Of a stretch of DNA of 64,000 bases, positions 9,066-17,982 are shown in pieces. This DNA is from Marinobacter sp. SS13-12. GTDB taxonomy: Bacteria; Pseudomonadota; Gammaproteobacteria; Pseudomonadales; Oleiphilaceae. The translations under genes and the position numbers were made by a program. Where the stretch lies: NCBI RefSeq assembly GCF_030227115.1, contig NZ_JASSUA010000001.1, forward strand, positions 992,001-1,056,000, read 5' to 3'. Under the pieces are notes generated by a model. That model made no database searches, had not been told where the DNA came from, and was given only the letters and a program-made list of their open reading frames with translations. Each line of letters starts with the position of its first letter. Within the stretch, counting starts at the first letter, position 1.

Positions 9066-11635
9066 CCGATCTTGCGGCTTTTGCCCTGGCGGGCCCGTTC
9101 ATCCAGCCATGCGGTCATGTCGTCGAATGGCAGCGGCGGAGTCAGGAAGTAACCCTGAATCATATCGCAGCCGATTTGCTCCAGCAGTTCCAGTGTTTCC
9201 TGCTTTTCCACACCTTCGGCAACCACGCTGTAGCCAAGGCTGTGACACATTTCGATGGTGGTTTTGACAATGACACGGTCACCGGCTTCAGTGGCCAGAT
9301 CAGTGACCAGGGACCGGTCGATCTTGATTTCGCTGGCAGGCAACTGCTTGATATAGGACAGCGACGAGTAACCGGAGCCGAAGTCGTCAATGGACAGGGG
9401 AATGCCGGTGGCGTGCAATGATTTGAGTGCCGCCAGGGAGTTGACCGGGTCCTGCATCATGGAGGTTTCCGTAACCTCCAGGGTAATGGCGCCATGGTGG
9501 GAGTGGTAACTGCTCATCAAGCGTTGCACAAACAGCGGAAAGTCTTTTTCCCTCAGGTTGTTGGGCGAGATGTTTACCGACAGGCCGAGCGTGTAGCCCT
9601 GTTCAAGCAGCCGGCTTCTCACCGCCAGCGATTCTTCCAGCACCCAGCGCGTCAGCGGTTTGATCAGTCCTGTCTGTTCCGCCAGGGCAATGATTTCATC
9701 TGCGGGAACCGGATTTTTATGATCCGGCCAACGAATCAGTGCCTCAAGCCCGACCACCTCCCCGGTTTTCAGTAACAGCTTTGGCTGCAGATAGAGTGCA
9801 AGCCTGTCGTTCTTCAGGGCGTGCCTCAGGTCAGAAGCCAGTGTCAGGCGGTCGGCACTGTAGGAATCCCTCGCTGGGTGGTAAAAGGCCAGGCCCCGGT
9901 CTCTGGCATCTTCCGAACCCTGGGCAATGAAGGCCCGACGGATCAATGTGTTGGCATCTGTGGCGTGATCAGGGCAGATGGCTGTGCCGGTGCGCGGGTC
10001 CAGGGGCAGTTGCATGCCCAGGTAATCCAGCGGTTCGCGGAGTTCCTGCAGGGCATGGGCCACGGCCCGTGGAACCTCTGCCAACAGGTCGGTCTCTACC
10101 ACAAAACCAAAGGTGGACGATTCCAGCGAGGCGAGATAGAACGACTGTTGTTCTGTGGTCTCCACCGGGCAGATGCCGGGCAGTTCTGCCACGATGCTGT
10201 TGAAACGTCGGGCGGCCAGCTCGATCAGGCGATCGGTATTGCGGTGTCCCAGGGTTTTGGTGATGGACGGAAGATTGGTGAGATGGATCACCGATATGGA
10301 AAACCGTTTGCCCGCTTCACGGGTTATCAGCTCATTGATTATCATTTCCAGGCAGGCGCGATTGGGCAATCCGGTCAGTGGGTTGTGCAACGCCTGATCG
10401 ATCAGCCGCAATTCTGCCGACCGCCTTGCCGCCATGGCTGCAATTTCCGCTTCCCGTGCCCGTACCTTGTCTTCCCGCTCCTGGTAAAGCCTGGCGGCGA
10501 GGGCAATGGTCAACAGGATGGCTTCCAGGGCCGAGCCGATTTCCATGCCGTAAACCGTTACAAAATTGGTGGGTATAAGCCCGTACTTATTGGCTGCGGT
10601 CATTGCGCTGCCCACCGTCAGCAGTACCCATGCAATGGTGTAATAGCTGGCCTGGGGGTTTCCCCGGATCCATTGCAGCGGGCCAATCACGGTCAACAGA
10701 AGACAGCTGGGAATGGCCAGGGCCACGGTGAGTCGGCTGGCAATGCTGTAGTCGGTAATGAAGGTGACCACGGCAACCGCCAGATTGATGATCACGGTAT
10801 ACCAGACCAGCTTGTCCATTTTCGGGCTGGTGGACTTGAGGTCAAGAAACGCACGGGAGAACAGCAGGGTGAAGATCAGGGCAACCGGTACCGTCAGCAT
10901 CATCGCCTGGTTGTGAAGCCAGGGCAGCCCTGGCCAGAGTAACTGGTAGGTGCTGCCGTTCAGGCTACCGACCAGCAACAGATACCCCAGGGTGGAAAGC
11001 ACATACAGCAAATACATGCGCTCGCGGAGGGCCAGGAAGATGAACAGGTTGAAGAAGATCACCATGATCAGGATGCCGTAATAAATCGCGTGCATCTGAT
11101 CCTCGACCGAAGCCGCCTCAAAAAAAGCGGCGGGATTCCATAGCCGTACAGGTATCTGCATCGCCCCCTGGGTTCGCACCCTCAGAAGTATCTGGTAGTC
11201 GCTGTCCGGATCGACGTCGAATGCAAACAGGAAGTTGCGGTGCTTTATCGGGCGCTGGTCAAACGGGTAATGATCGCCGGTCAGAATGCGCTGGCGGATA
11301 ACGCCGTTTTCGAGGAGGTAGAAGGTAATCTGGTCCAGTTGCGGGTAGCGTATTTCAAGCAGCTGCCGGCTGCCAAGTTGAGTCGGCATTGCCGGTACAG
11401 GAATACGGAGCCACACGGTATCGCGGATGTAGCCGAAGTTCGGACTTTCGCCTTCCAGTGACTGCCAGCTATCGGAAGCAAGTGCTTCCCTGAGATCCAA
11501 CTCTTCTGAAGGAGTCACCCGGATGTAGTCCATATCCGGCTCTGCAAACCCGGATTCCGGGGGGGTCGCCTGGGTTCCGAAAGCCATGATGATCAATGCG
11601 CCCACAAGGGCGAAAATCTGAGCAATATGGCGCAC
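9062..11635 (-). CDS. 7TM sensor protein with degenerate GGDEF and intact EAL domain
   Basis: 857 residues. Signal peptide (1-23), periplasmic 7TMR-DISM extracellular domain (about 30-165), then seven membrane helices (about 180-390). A GGDEF-like domain (from TGLPNRACLEM near 418) has lost the GGDEF signature. The C-terminal EAL domain keeps the residues expected for phosphodiesterase activity: GLEALIRWP, SVNISPNNL, LEVTETSMM, SIDDFGSGYSSLSYIKQLP, KIDRSLV and VAEGVEKQE. It is therefore likely a ligand-responsive cyclic-di-GMP phosphodiesterase rather than a cyclase. Neighbours in the same orientation are the flavodoxin and another GGDEF protein. The ligand of the DISM domain is unknown. Confidence 0.88.
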   Translation of the reverse strand: MRHIAQIFALVGALIIMAFGTQATPPESGFAEPDMDYIRVTPSEELDLREALASDSWQSLEGESPNFGYIRDTVWLRIPVPAMPTQLGSRQLLEIRYPQLDQITFYLLENGVIRQRILTGDHYPFDQRPIKHRNFLFAFDVDPDSDYQILLRVRTQGAMQIPVRLWNPAAFFEAASVEDQMHAIYYGILIMVIFFNLFIFLALRERMYLLYVLSTLGYLLLVGSLNGSTYQLLWPGLPWLHNQAMMLTVPVALIFTLLFSRAFLDLKSTSPKMDKLVWYTVIINLAVAVVTFITDYSIASRLTVALAIPSCLLLTVIGPLQWIRGNPQASYYTIAWVLLTVGSAMTAANKYGLIPTNFVTVYGMEIGSALEAILLTIALAARLYQEREDKVRAREAEIAAMAARRSAELRLIDQALHNPLTGLPNRACLEMIINELITREAGKRFSISVIHLTNLPSITKTLGHRNTDRLIELAARRFNSIVAELPGICPVETTEQQSFYLASLESSTFGFVVETDLLAEVPRAVAHALQELREPLDYLGMQLPLDPRTGTAICPDHATDANTLIRRAFIAQGSEDARDRGLAFYHPARDSYSADRLTLASDLRHALKNDRLALYLQPKLLLKTGEVVGLEALIRWPDHKNPVPADEIIALAEQTGLIKPLTRWVLEESLAVRSRLLEQGYTLGLSVNISPNNLREKDFPLFVQRLMSSYHSHHGAITLEVTETSMMQDPVNSLAALKSLHATGIPLSIDDFGSGYSSLSYIKQLPASEIKIDRSLVTDLATEAGDRVIVKTTIEMCHSLGYSVVAEGVEKQETLELLEQIGCDMIQGYFLTPPLPFDDMTAWLDERARQGKSRKIG

Positions 11636-11715
11636 GTAGTTCCAATCGTGTTGTGATTGTCCAGGTCAGTATGGCTTCAACCACTGGTGTGCTCAAGGGA
11701 GAAACAACGGGTTTT

Positions 11716-12183
11716 TCAGTTCCCGCACAACGTACTTTCCAGGTTTTCCACCCACTGTCGTGCCCAGGGCCCCGCTTCCACTTCCGGTTCCGTGGTTTCC
11801 AGGGCGTCGATCCGCAGCGTGTCACCGACTTTTCGCGCCGAGGTTTCGTAAAAGGCTTCTTCCATCAGCTCGCCGGCACCGCAGAACGTATCCCCGTACG
11901 AGCTGTCACCCAGTACGATGAGACCGAAAGGACGCCCCGGCTGCTGGGGCAGCTCCTCGCGGAGCCTCAGGTAGAATGGCAGCAGGTTTGGCGGAACCTC
12001 GCCCTGTCCCGTGGTGGATGTACAGATCAACACTGGATCGGTGTTTCCGGATATATCCTCCAGCTGCGGATCTTCCAGGACAGTAATCTGGTGCCCTTGC
12101 TGTTCCAGGTCTTTTTTCAGTGCGCGCGCGGTCAGTAATGCGCCACCGTAGACGCTGCCAACCAGAATCCGGATTGATGCCAT
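11716..12183 (-). CDS. mioC: MioC-like flavodoxin
   Basis: 155 residues, a single flavodoxin domain binding FMN. The P-loop-like segment is ILVGSVYGGALLTA near the N-terminus. FMN-contact loops are STTGQGEVPPNLLPFY and LGDSSYGDTFCGAGELMEEAF. E. coli MioC supports biotin synthase electron transfer; the assignment here rests on overall similarity, and other short flavodoxins are possible. The frame is open for 38 further codons, but AGGA seven bases upstream of the ATG at 12183 fixes the start. It lies between two cyclic-di-GMP proteins with modest gaps; a functional link is not evident. Confidence 0.8.
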   Translation of the reverse strand: MASIRILVGSVYGGALLTARALKKDLEQQGHQITVLEDPQLEDISGNTDPVLICTSTTGQGEVPPNLLPFYLRLREELPQQPGRPFGLIVLGDSSYGDTFCGAGELMEEAFYETSARKVGDTLRIDALETTEPEVEAGPWARQWVENLESTLCGN

Positions 12184-12238
12184 AACTCGTCCTGTTCGTT
12201 GAATTGCGGCACGATCATAGCGAGTGCGTGCCTGTGCC

Positions 12239-13345
12239 TCAAGCACGGGCGCCGGGTGGAGTCTGCCCGTTGGAGGTGGTGCGTACCCGCGGGGCAATGC
12301 GGTTGCGGCCGTCTTCCTTGGCGTTGTATAGATGGATGTCGGCCTGTTTCAGTAGTTCGTTCACGGAGCCGGCCTTGGCAATGGAGCAGATACCGGCACT
12401 GATGGTAATAGGAAGGCGCTTTCCGGCAAAAGTGAACTCGGTGTTGGCTACTTCGAAACGTAAACGCTCGGCGAGGGTCAGAGCCTGGAGTAGAGATGTG
12501 TCGGGCAGCAGGATCAGGAATTCCTCGCCACCCCAGCGCGCCGCCACGTCAGTCTGTCGGATAACAGCCTGCATAAGTTCCGAGAATTTGCGAAGGACCT
12601 CGTCACCAGCGTCATGGCCGTGATCGTCGTTAACGTGTTTGAACAGGTCCAGGTCTATAAGGACGATCGAAAAGTGGTGGCCTGAGCGCTGATACCGGGA
12701 GTATTCCGCGTTCAAACGATGTTGCATCTCCCTGCGGTTGGACAAGCCCGTCAGTTCGTCGGTTTGGGCAGCGTAGGCGTGGGCCCGGGCCAGGTCCATC
12801 AGTTCATTGCGGGCCTTCAGCCGGCTGGCTTCCAGCACATAACAGAAAATGGATTCGAACGTCAGCGTGGCGAAGAAGCGAATCTTGAAGTCGGTGGTGT
12901 ATTCCGCGGTGACCAATGGCAGTTGCGGAAACTGGAATACCACCACCGCCAGCAGGCAGCAGAACAGCAGCACCGCAGTCCCGGTCTTCAGGTCGGTGAG
13001 GTAGAACAGCAAGGGCGGGAAGACATAGAACCAGAGCGGTCCGGTGTTGCTCTCTCCACCCGTGACAATCAGGTATCCGAACAGCAGCCCCACGATGAAT
13101 ATCATGCCGCCTTTCTGCCGCTGGCGATGGCCGGTGCGGGCGAAGACCAGCATGTTCAGTGCCACCAGTGATGCAAAAAAAGCCAGAGCACCGGCGTGGG
13201 TGGTATGGGTTGCGAACCAGGCCTTGGCGCCAATCCCCAACAGGAACAGGATAGCCATGGCCGAAAGGCCAGTCAGCAGGCGGGAAATCCGCTCTTCTTC
13301 ACTTTCGTCGGCGATCGTCTGGCTCGGATCCGGGAGTCGGGTCAT
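12239..13345 (-). CDS. Membrane-bound diguanylate cyclase
   Basis: 368 residues from the ATG at 13345 (a GTG at 13384 is also possible; neither has a clear ribosome site). Six or so hydrophobic helices occupy roughly the first 165 residues. A short coiled segment leads into a canonical GGDEF domain: DELTGLSNRREM, IDLDLFKHVNDDHGHDAGDEVL and the active-site signature WGGEEFLILLP. The inhibitory RxxD motif appears to be absent at its usual place. It should synthesise cyclic-di-GMP. The N-terminal membrane region resembles no sensor I can name. It is upstream of, and may be co-transcribed with, mioC and the EAL protein. Confidence 0.88.
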   Translation of the reverse strand: MTRLPDPSQTIADESEEERISRLLTGLSAMAILFLLGIGAKAWFATHTTHAGALAFFASLVALNMLVFARTGHRQRQKGGMIFIVGLLFGYLIVTGGESNTGPLWFYVFPPLLFYLTDLKTGTAVLLFCCLLAVVVFQFPQLPLVTAEYTTDFKIRFFATLTFESIFCYVLEASRLKARNELMDLARAHAYAAQTDELTGLSNRREMQHRLNAEYSRYQRSGHHFSIVLIDLDLFKHVNDDHGHDAGDEVLRKFSELMQAVIRQTDVAARWGGEEFLILLPDTSLLQALTLAERLRFEVANTEFTFAGKRLPITISAGICSIAKAGSVNELLKQADIHLYNAKEDGRNRIAPRVRTTSNGQTPPGARA

Positions 13346-13553
13346 GGCGCTCTTGTTGTTTTTGGTGATGTGCGCTATCTGCACAATTAGGCGTCAGATT
13401 AGTCAAAAGTGGCAATCTGTACAGCGACTTGGGTCAAGCAATCGAGATTATGACGGTTTAGTTTCATTTTTATGGCAAAAAATTTATAGTTGCCGCCGTA
13501 CAAATGCTGAATCACAGCGCCCCCGTGTTCCCTGTTGCGAGACCTGATGTGTT

Positions 13554-15113
13554 ATGGCGAGCAAAAACGGATACCTTGATAATCTCCTGACCAGCCCCTC
13601 CACTGAGCGCTATCGCGTTGGCATCAGTTTCCTGTTCCTGTTCGTTGTCTTCCTTGCGGTAGGCCAGATCAGCAGTGGTATGCCCAACAGCATGCTGTTG
13701 ATGGCGGCAGCGGTCATTGGCGGTTATATGGCCATCAATATTGGCGCCAACGACGTGGCTAACAATGTCGGGCCCGCTGTAGGCTCGGGGGCACTGTCCC
13801 TGGGGGGCGCGGTTGTTATTGCCGCTGTGTTCGAGGCTGCCGGTGCCATTATTGCTGGCGGTGACGTGGTTTCCACCATCAAGGGTGGCATTATTGCCGC
13901 TGACCGGCTGGAGGATGTGAGCACCTTTGTCTGGCTGATGACAGCGGCACTGCTGGCCGGTGCCCTTTGGCTCAACCTGGCCACATGGATGGGTGCACCG
14001 GTCTCCACTACCCATTCCATCGTCGGTGGCGTTCTGGGTGCTGGTGTCGCAGCTGGCGGCTGGGGCATTGCTGACTGGGCCGTGATGAGCAAGATTGTCG
14101 CGAGCTGGGTGATTTCTCCAGTGATGGGCGGCGTGCTGGCGGCTCTGTTCCTGTATGCCATCAAGAAGACCGTGCTTTACCGGCAGGACGTCGTACCAGC
14201 CGCCCGAACCTTCGTACCCTGGCTGGTGGCCATCATGGCGTGGGCGTTCGGTACCTACCTGATGGTCAAAGGGGTCAAGAAGATTGTCAGCGTCGACTTC
14301 CTGGGTGCCTCCCTGGTGGGACTTGGACTGGCGATCGTTGTTTTCATCGCCATGAGGGTTCTGGTCGGGCGCCGCGCAGCCACCATGGAAAACAGCTCTG
14401 CCGGCGTGAACGAGCTTTTTGTCTGGCCCATGATTTTTGCTGCGGCACTGCTCAGCTTTGCCCACGGTGCCAATGACGTGGCCAACGCCATCGGCCCACT
14501 GGCTGCGATCAACGATGCGCTTTCTTCCGAAGCAGTGGTCACTTCTGCTGCCATTCCTCTCTGGGTGATGCTGGTGGGTGCCGTCGGTCTGGCGGTGGGC
14601 CTGATGCTGTTCGGGCCGCGGCTGATCAAGACCGTTGGCAGCGAAATTACCGAGCTGGATAAAACCCGGGCCTTCTGTATTGCCCTGTCAGCGGCGCTGA
14701 CGGTCATCATTGCCTCACAGCTGGGGCTGCCCGTCAGTTCAACCCACATTGCCGTAGGTGGCGTGTTTGGCGTGGGCTTCCTCCGGGAATACCTGAAGTC
14801 CAACTACGCAACCCAGCTCCACAACATCATGGACAGCCATGAGGAAGAGGAACGCGAGCGTCTGCGTCCGTTCCTTGAGGACTTCCGCAATGCCTCGGTT
14901 GAGGAAATGGAAAACCTGCTCAAGCAGGCCAAGCAGAAGAAGCAGGTCCCCCTGTCCAAGAAAGAGCGTAAGCGCCTGAAGAAGATCTACCGCGAGGAGA
15001 TGGTCAAGCGTTCTCACCTGACCCGGATCATCGCCGCCTGGATCATCACCGTTCCTGTGTCTGCATGCCTGGCAGCCATTCTGTTCTTCACCCTGCGCGG
15101 TTTCCTGATGTAA
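13554..15113 (+). CDS. pit: Low-affinity inorganic phosphate transporter (PiT family)
   Basis: 519-residue inner-membrane cation/phosphate symporter. The two PiT signature repeats are clear: NIGANDVANNVGPAVGSGALS near 62-82 and AHGANDVANAIGPLA near 303-317. Each is followed by a repeat with STTH or SSTH (APVSTTHSIVGG; LPVSSTHIAVGG). About ten membrane helices are visible, with a charged cytoplasmic insert (residues about 425-490, rich in E, K, R) before the last helix. It is transcribed alone, opposite to the GGDEF gene. With phoBR and ppk in the same window it forms part of a phosphate theme. No PHO box was recognised upstream, consistent with a constitutive Pit system. Confidence 0.93.
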   Translation: MASKNGYLDNLLTSPSTERYRVGISFLFLFVVFLAVGQISSGMPNSMLLMAAAVIGGYMAINIGANDVANNVGPAVGSGALSLGGAVVIAAVFEAAGAIIAGGDVVSTIKGGIIAADRLEDVSTFVWLMTAALLAGALWLNLATWMGAPVSTTHSIVGGVLGAGVAAGGWGIADWAVMSKIVASWVISPVMGGVLAALFLYAIKKTVLYRQDVVPAARTFVPWLVAIMAWAFGTYLMVKGVKKIVSVDFLGASLVGLGLAIVVFIAMRVLVGRRAATMENSSAGVNELFVWPMIFAAALLSFAHGANDVANAIGPLAAINDALSSEAVVTSAAIPLWVMLVGAVGLAVGLMLFGPRLIKTVGSEITELDKTRAFCIALSAALTVIIASQLGLPVSSTHIAVGGVFGVGFLREYLKSNYATQLHNIMDSHEEEERERLRPFLEDFRNASVEEMENLLKQAKQKKQVPLSKKERKRLKKIYREEMVKRSHLTRIIAAWIITVPVSACLAAILFFTLRGFLM

Positions 15114-15129
15114 GGATCACCCGCGCTGG

Positions 15130-15158
15130 TTGTCAGCTGCCGGTTTGGCCCATACTAT
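15130..15158 (+). promoter_or_regulatory. Predicted promoter for the 88-residue protein
   Basis: TTGTCA (15130-15135), a 17-base spacer and TACTAT (15153-15158). It lies just after the phosphate transporter stop and 58 bases before the small gene's ATG. Confidence 0.5.
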
Positions 15159-15167
15159 TCTTTATAC

Positions 15168-15183
15168 GGGGGCGTTTGCCCCC
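15168..15183 (+). terminator. Short GC hairpin before the 88-residue protein
   Basis: GGGGGC-GTTT-GCCCCC, a six-base-pair stem. It could end the phosphate transporter transcript, although there is no T-run. Alternatively it lies in the 5' leader of the next gene, since the predicted promoter at 15130 would start transcription just before it. Confidence 0.4.
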
Positions 15184-15216
15184 TCCATTATTGCCAACCT
15201 GTCCGGGGATTGAGTC

Positions 15217-15483
15217 ATGAGTTCAGCAGAAGAAAGCCGTCAGTCAAAGGTCATTGGCGAGCTCAGGGTGTTTATCAAGAAGGTCCTCAGTGATCCTACG
15301 ATCGCCGTAAAATCGGTGGAAATTGCGCGTAAGTACCGCAATGAGCCCAATGCCAACGAGCTCATCGCCCGGGAAATAAGCGCCAACACCACCATCCGCA
15401 TTCCGGAGAATTGGAGCAGCGCGGACCATATGTTTTTAGAGATTCTGGACGAAGTGCTTGATGATGAAGAGGCGCTTTACTAG
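15217..15483 (+). CDS. Uncharacterised 88-residue protein
   Basis: I do not recognise this family. The protein is soluble, without signal peptide or membrane helix. It appears helical, with a basic first half (SKVIGELRVFIKKVLSDP, IARKYRNE) and a strongly acidic C-terminus (EILDEVLDDEEALY). Coding potential is supported by its own promoter-like sequence and leader hairpin, and by a start codon six bases after GGGGAT. A palindromic element (15508-15616) begins 24 bases after its stop. It is between the phosphate transporter and panP, with no evident functional link to either. Confidence 0.7.
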   Translation: MSSAEESRQSKVIGELRVFIKKVLSDPTIAVKSVEIARKYRNEPNANELIAREISANTTIRIPENWSSADHMFLEILDEVLDDEEALY

Positions 15484-15507
15484 GTCTTGAGCCTAGGCTT
15501 GCACTGA

Positions 15508-15616
15508 GCGGGGGTCGGGGGCACTCTTCCAAAACCGTGCGGAGCCATGGATGGCGGAGCCGAGCGTACAGGGACGTATTCACAGCGTGTTTTGGAAGAG
15601 TGCCCCCGACCCTCGC
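15508..15616 (+). repeat. Palindromic element copy A (copy-specific arms, shared loop)
   Basis: Left arm 15508-15535 and right arm 15589-15616 are 28-base inverted repeats with one mismatch (ending CTCTTCCAAAAC and its complement). The 53-base loop starts with GTGCGGAGCCATGGATGGCG and contains GGACGTATTCAC. The first string is identical in copy B (17808-17921); the second is identical in copy C (29585-29692). The arms differ from those of the other copies. It lies between the convergent 88-residue gene and panP, so it may also act as a bidirectional terminator. There is no transposase or target-site duplication that I can see. Confidence 0.85.
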
Positions 15617-15640
15617 GGTTTCTGACTAGGCAAGGTGAAA

Positions 15641-17317
15641 TCAGGCCTGCTGGGCTCCAGTCTCATGCAGTTTAAGTACCGCGTCCGCCATCTGATCCAG
15701 AATTTCTATTTCGTCCTGAATTCCCTCATCTGCTGACAATTCTCGTTGTTCCTTCAGAATGTCTGCCAGGATTTCCTTCGTGGTTAACGGATTGGCCAGC
15801 ACTACCCGGAAAACGATACACGGGAAGTTGAAGTAACGTGACGGTTCCAGGCGGGTCCGGGAGACAAACGCCTTGCCCCGTTCACGCTGGGTTTTCTGCA
15901 GGAACTTGGTAATGCGGTTCAGGGACGTGTTCAGCCGTTCGACCTGCAGGGGGTCAGCCACAGAGAGCGCTTGTTGTACCTTCTCCGGGCAATAGCGGTA
16001 AGTCAGGATATTGAGTTCCGGCCTGGTGATCAGTTCGAAATCCGACTCTGCATTGATCATTTCCGCGAAGGTTTTGGCCTTGTCGATGCCCTGGTCGATA
16101 AGGATTTCATAGCCTTCCCGCGCCAGAATTCTTAATCCTGACTGGATCAGCATGGACATGCCGGGCCTTGAGCCTTCCAGGGTGGTGCTGCCCAGATCCC
16201 TCGAGCCCTTGCGGATAATGTACTGGGCGTGGTGCTCAACGGCGCTTGCCAGGCCCGGGTCACGGAATACTACCAGGCCTGCGCCCATGGGCACGTAGAG
16301 CTGTTTATGGGCGTCGAAGGTGACCGAATCCGCCTTTTCGATGCCCCTCATCAGGTGCCGGTGAGTGCGGGAGAACAGGGTTGGTCCGCCCCAGGCGGCG
16401 TCGACGTGGAAGTGGGCGCCAAATTCCCGGGCGATGTCTGCCATGGCGTCCAGGGGGTCGACGTTGCCGGTTTCGGTGGTGCCGGCAATACCGCAAATGG
16501 CCATTACCCGGATTTTCTGGCGGTGCAGTTCCAGGCATTTTTCCCGCAGGGCGTCGGTGTTGATGCGGTTGTCGTCATCGGTGTCGACGGGCACCAGGAA
16601 GTCGCGGCCCAGGCCCAGTACATCGGCGGCTTTACGCAGGGAATAGTGGCCACGGCGGGAGACCAGTATGGCTGCCCCTTCGCAGCCGTAATAACGCAGG
16701 GCGCGGAACAGCCCTTCCTGGTGAATGCCACGGAAGCTGCCTTCGGCGGGGAAGGCGTTGTTGCGTGCCACCCAGAGTGCCGTGAGGTTGGCGACAGTGC
16801 CGCCTGAGCACATGGCACCCAGGGCATAACGGGGATCGTGCATCCACTTGCGGTAGAAGGCGCCATCCTGTTCGTAGACCAGCCGGTGGATCATGCCCAG
16901 CACCTGGCGCTCCATGGGGGTGAAGGCCTTGGAGGTTTCGGTTTTGACCAGGTTCTGGTTGAGGGCAATCATGATCTTGGACAGCGGCAGCATGAAGTAG
17001 GGCAGCGCCGATGTCATATGGCCGATAAAGCTGGGGGAAGCGGTGTGTACGGAGTTGGCCACCAGCTTGTCGAGCAGGAACTGGGCCTGCTCCGAGACGA
17101 AAATGGGTTTTTCGGGAATGGCGTAGTCCGAGAAATCTTTCTCAACGTCGGAAAGATCCCGTTCGACCGCAACGATGTGTTCCTGCAGGAATCCGGCAAG
17201 GTTACGGGATATGTTCTGGTCAATCCGGCTCAGGGTGGATTCCGGTGCCTCGGGCACGGTGAATACACGATACATTGCCTCTACCGAGGCCTGGGCGGAT
17301 TTCTTCTTTCCGGTCAT
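15641..17317 (-). CDS. panP: PLP-dependent aspartate 1-decarboxylase PanP
   Basis: 558 residues, group II PLP decarboxylase. Motifs include CSGGTVANLTALWVARN, a histidine stacking on PLP in SRRGHYSLRKAADVLGLG, HVDAAWGGP with the PLP-contact aspartate, and the PLP lysine in TFDAHKQLYVPMGAG. The overall architecture and the N-terminal region (YRVFTVPEAPES, SFIGHMTSALPYFM) match my memory of the Vibrio-type PanP family. PanP makes beta-alanine from aspartate for pantothenate and CoA in organisms lacking PanD. A glutamate decarboxylase role is the main alternative. GTG at 17326 is a second possible start. It is transcribed 126 bases after the DUF503 gene. Confidence 0.85.
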   Translation of the reverse strand: MTGKKKSAQASVEAMYRVFTVPEAPESTLSRIDQNISRNLAGFLQEHIVAVERDLSDVEKDFSDYAIPEKPIFVSEQAQFLLDKLVANSVHTASPSFIGHMTSALPYFMLPLSKIMIALNQNLVKTETSKAFTPMERQVLGMIHRLVYEQDGAFYRKWMHDPRYALGAMCSGGTVANLTALWVARNNAFPAEGSFRGIHQEGLFRALRYYGCEGAAILVSRRGHYSLRKAADVLGLGRDFLVPVDTDDDNRINTDALREKCLELHRQKIRVMAICGIAGTTETGNVDPLDAMADIAREFGAHFHVDAAWGGPTLFSRTHRHLMRGIEKADSVTFDAHKQLYVPMGAGLVVFRDPGLASAVEHHAQYIIRKGSRDLGSTTLEGSRPGMSMLIQSGLRILAREGYEILIDQGIDKAKTFAEMINAESDFELITRPELNILTYRYCPEKVQQALSVADPLQVERLNTSLNRITKFLQKTQRERGKAFVSRTRLEPSRYFNFPCIVFRVVLANPLTTKEILADILKEQRELSADEGIQDEIEILDQMADAVLKLHETGAQQA

Positions 17318-17443
17318 AGGTGCCACACACTTTCAGTGGTCATTCGCAAAGCCTGTCCCGGGCGTTCCGTTCTCCCTGAGGGGGCGTAGTATACGGTGTC
17401 GTGAAACCATACGCTACAGCATGGCCCCTGCTCGCCAGGAGGG

Positions 17444-17785
17444 TCAAAGTATCTCCCGGTGTACGTCCAGTATGGCAGCGTCTATGCGATCCTGTATGGC
17501 TTTTTCGATCTGGTCCAGGCGCTGGGATATCTGCTGGGAGGACCCACCTAGTGCGGCGATGGTCCAGGTGGCGCAGTCGAGAGCGTCCTGGTCGGCGGTT
17601 TCGGCAACGGCCAGGTCGGGTTCTCTGCCCCACACCGCTTTCATGGCGGTGAAGGCTTTGCGTTTGGCTTTCAGGTCTTCGCAGGCGTAGAGCTGGAAGT
17701 GCAGGGTCAGGATGCCCACATGGGGCGTGATGACCGGCTGCTGGGGGTTGCCTTGGTTAAGGAGTTTTCTCAGGGCTTCGGACAT
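17444..17785 (-). CDS. DUF503 (YlxP-like) protein
   Basis: 113 residues. The segment HVGILTLHFQLYACEDLKAKRKAFTAMKAV and the later VAETADQDALDCATWTIAALG match the DUF503 pattern, a small ferredoxin-like fold of unknown role. An extra C-terminal helix (SSQQISQRLDQIEKAIQDRI) completes it. The frame is open upstream into a palindromic element, but GGAAG six bases before the ATG at 17785 marks the real start. In Firmicutes, YlxP sits in the nusA-infB operon; that context is absent here, so no function is proposed. Confidence 0.75.
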   Translation of the reverse strand: MSEALRKLLNQGNPQQPVITPHVGILTLHFQLYACEDLKAKRKAFTAMKAVWGREPDLAVAETADQDALDCATWTIAALGGSSQQISQRLDQIEKAIQDRIDAAILDVHREIL

Positions 17786-17807
17786 AGATCTTCCGGCTTT
17801 TGTGCGG

Positions 17808-17921
17808 GAACCGATGGGGGAGGACTCTCCAAAACACGCTCCTTCGGCACGTCCATGTGACGCTTGAGCTTCGCCATCCATGGCTCCGCACAGTTTTGGA
17901 GAGTCCTCCCCCCACCGGTTC
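17808..17921 (-). repeat. Palindromic element copy B
   Basis: Left arm 17808-17835 and right arm 17893-17921 are inverted repeats of 28-29 bases, differing by one substitution and one extra G. The loop (57 bases, read on the minus strand) begins with the same 20 bases as copy A, GTGCGGAGCCATGGATGGCG, and continues with related sequence. The arms share only the innermost CCAAAAC and a G-run with copy A. It lies 61 bases downstream of the acyl-CoA dehydrogenase stop and just upstream of the DUF503 start, creating a spurious N-terminal extension of that frame. Confidence 0.85.
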
Positions 17922-17982
17922 TCGAGCTATTCAGGTGGAGTCCACCAAGTCTACCATCATGACAGACTGGTGGAGATCCAAA

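Noticed and set aside
9821..10942. Open frame of 373 codons on the plus strand inside the EAL gene
   Set aside because: It is a shadow of the GGDEF-EAL gene, whose motifs are intact on the other strand; no ribosome site or recognisable domain.
13512..14465. Open frame of 317 codons opposite the phosphate transporter
   Set aside because: Composition rich in His, Gln and Asn and no motif; the Pit signatures on the plus strand explain the region.
15508..15616. Integron attC site
   Set aside because: Inverted arms varying between copies recall attC, but there is no GTTRRRY core, no integrase and the loop is conserved rather than variable.
15508..15616. Insertion sequence or MITE with fixed terminal repeats
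   Set aside because: The arms differ from copy to copy and no transposase or target duplication is visible, so a standard MITE does not fit.
17786..17881. Extended N-terminus of the DUF503 protein
   Set aside because: The extra codons are translated palindromic-element sequence, and a ribosome site marks the ATG at 17785.
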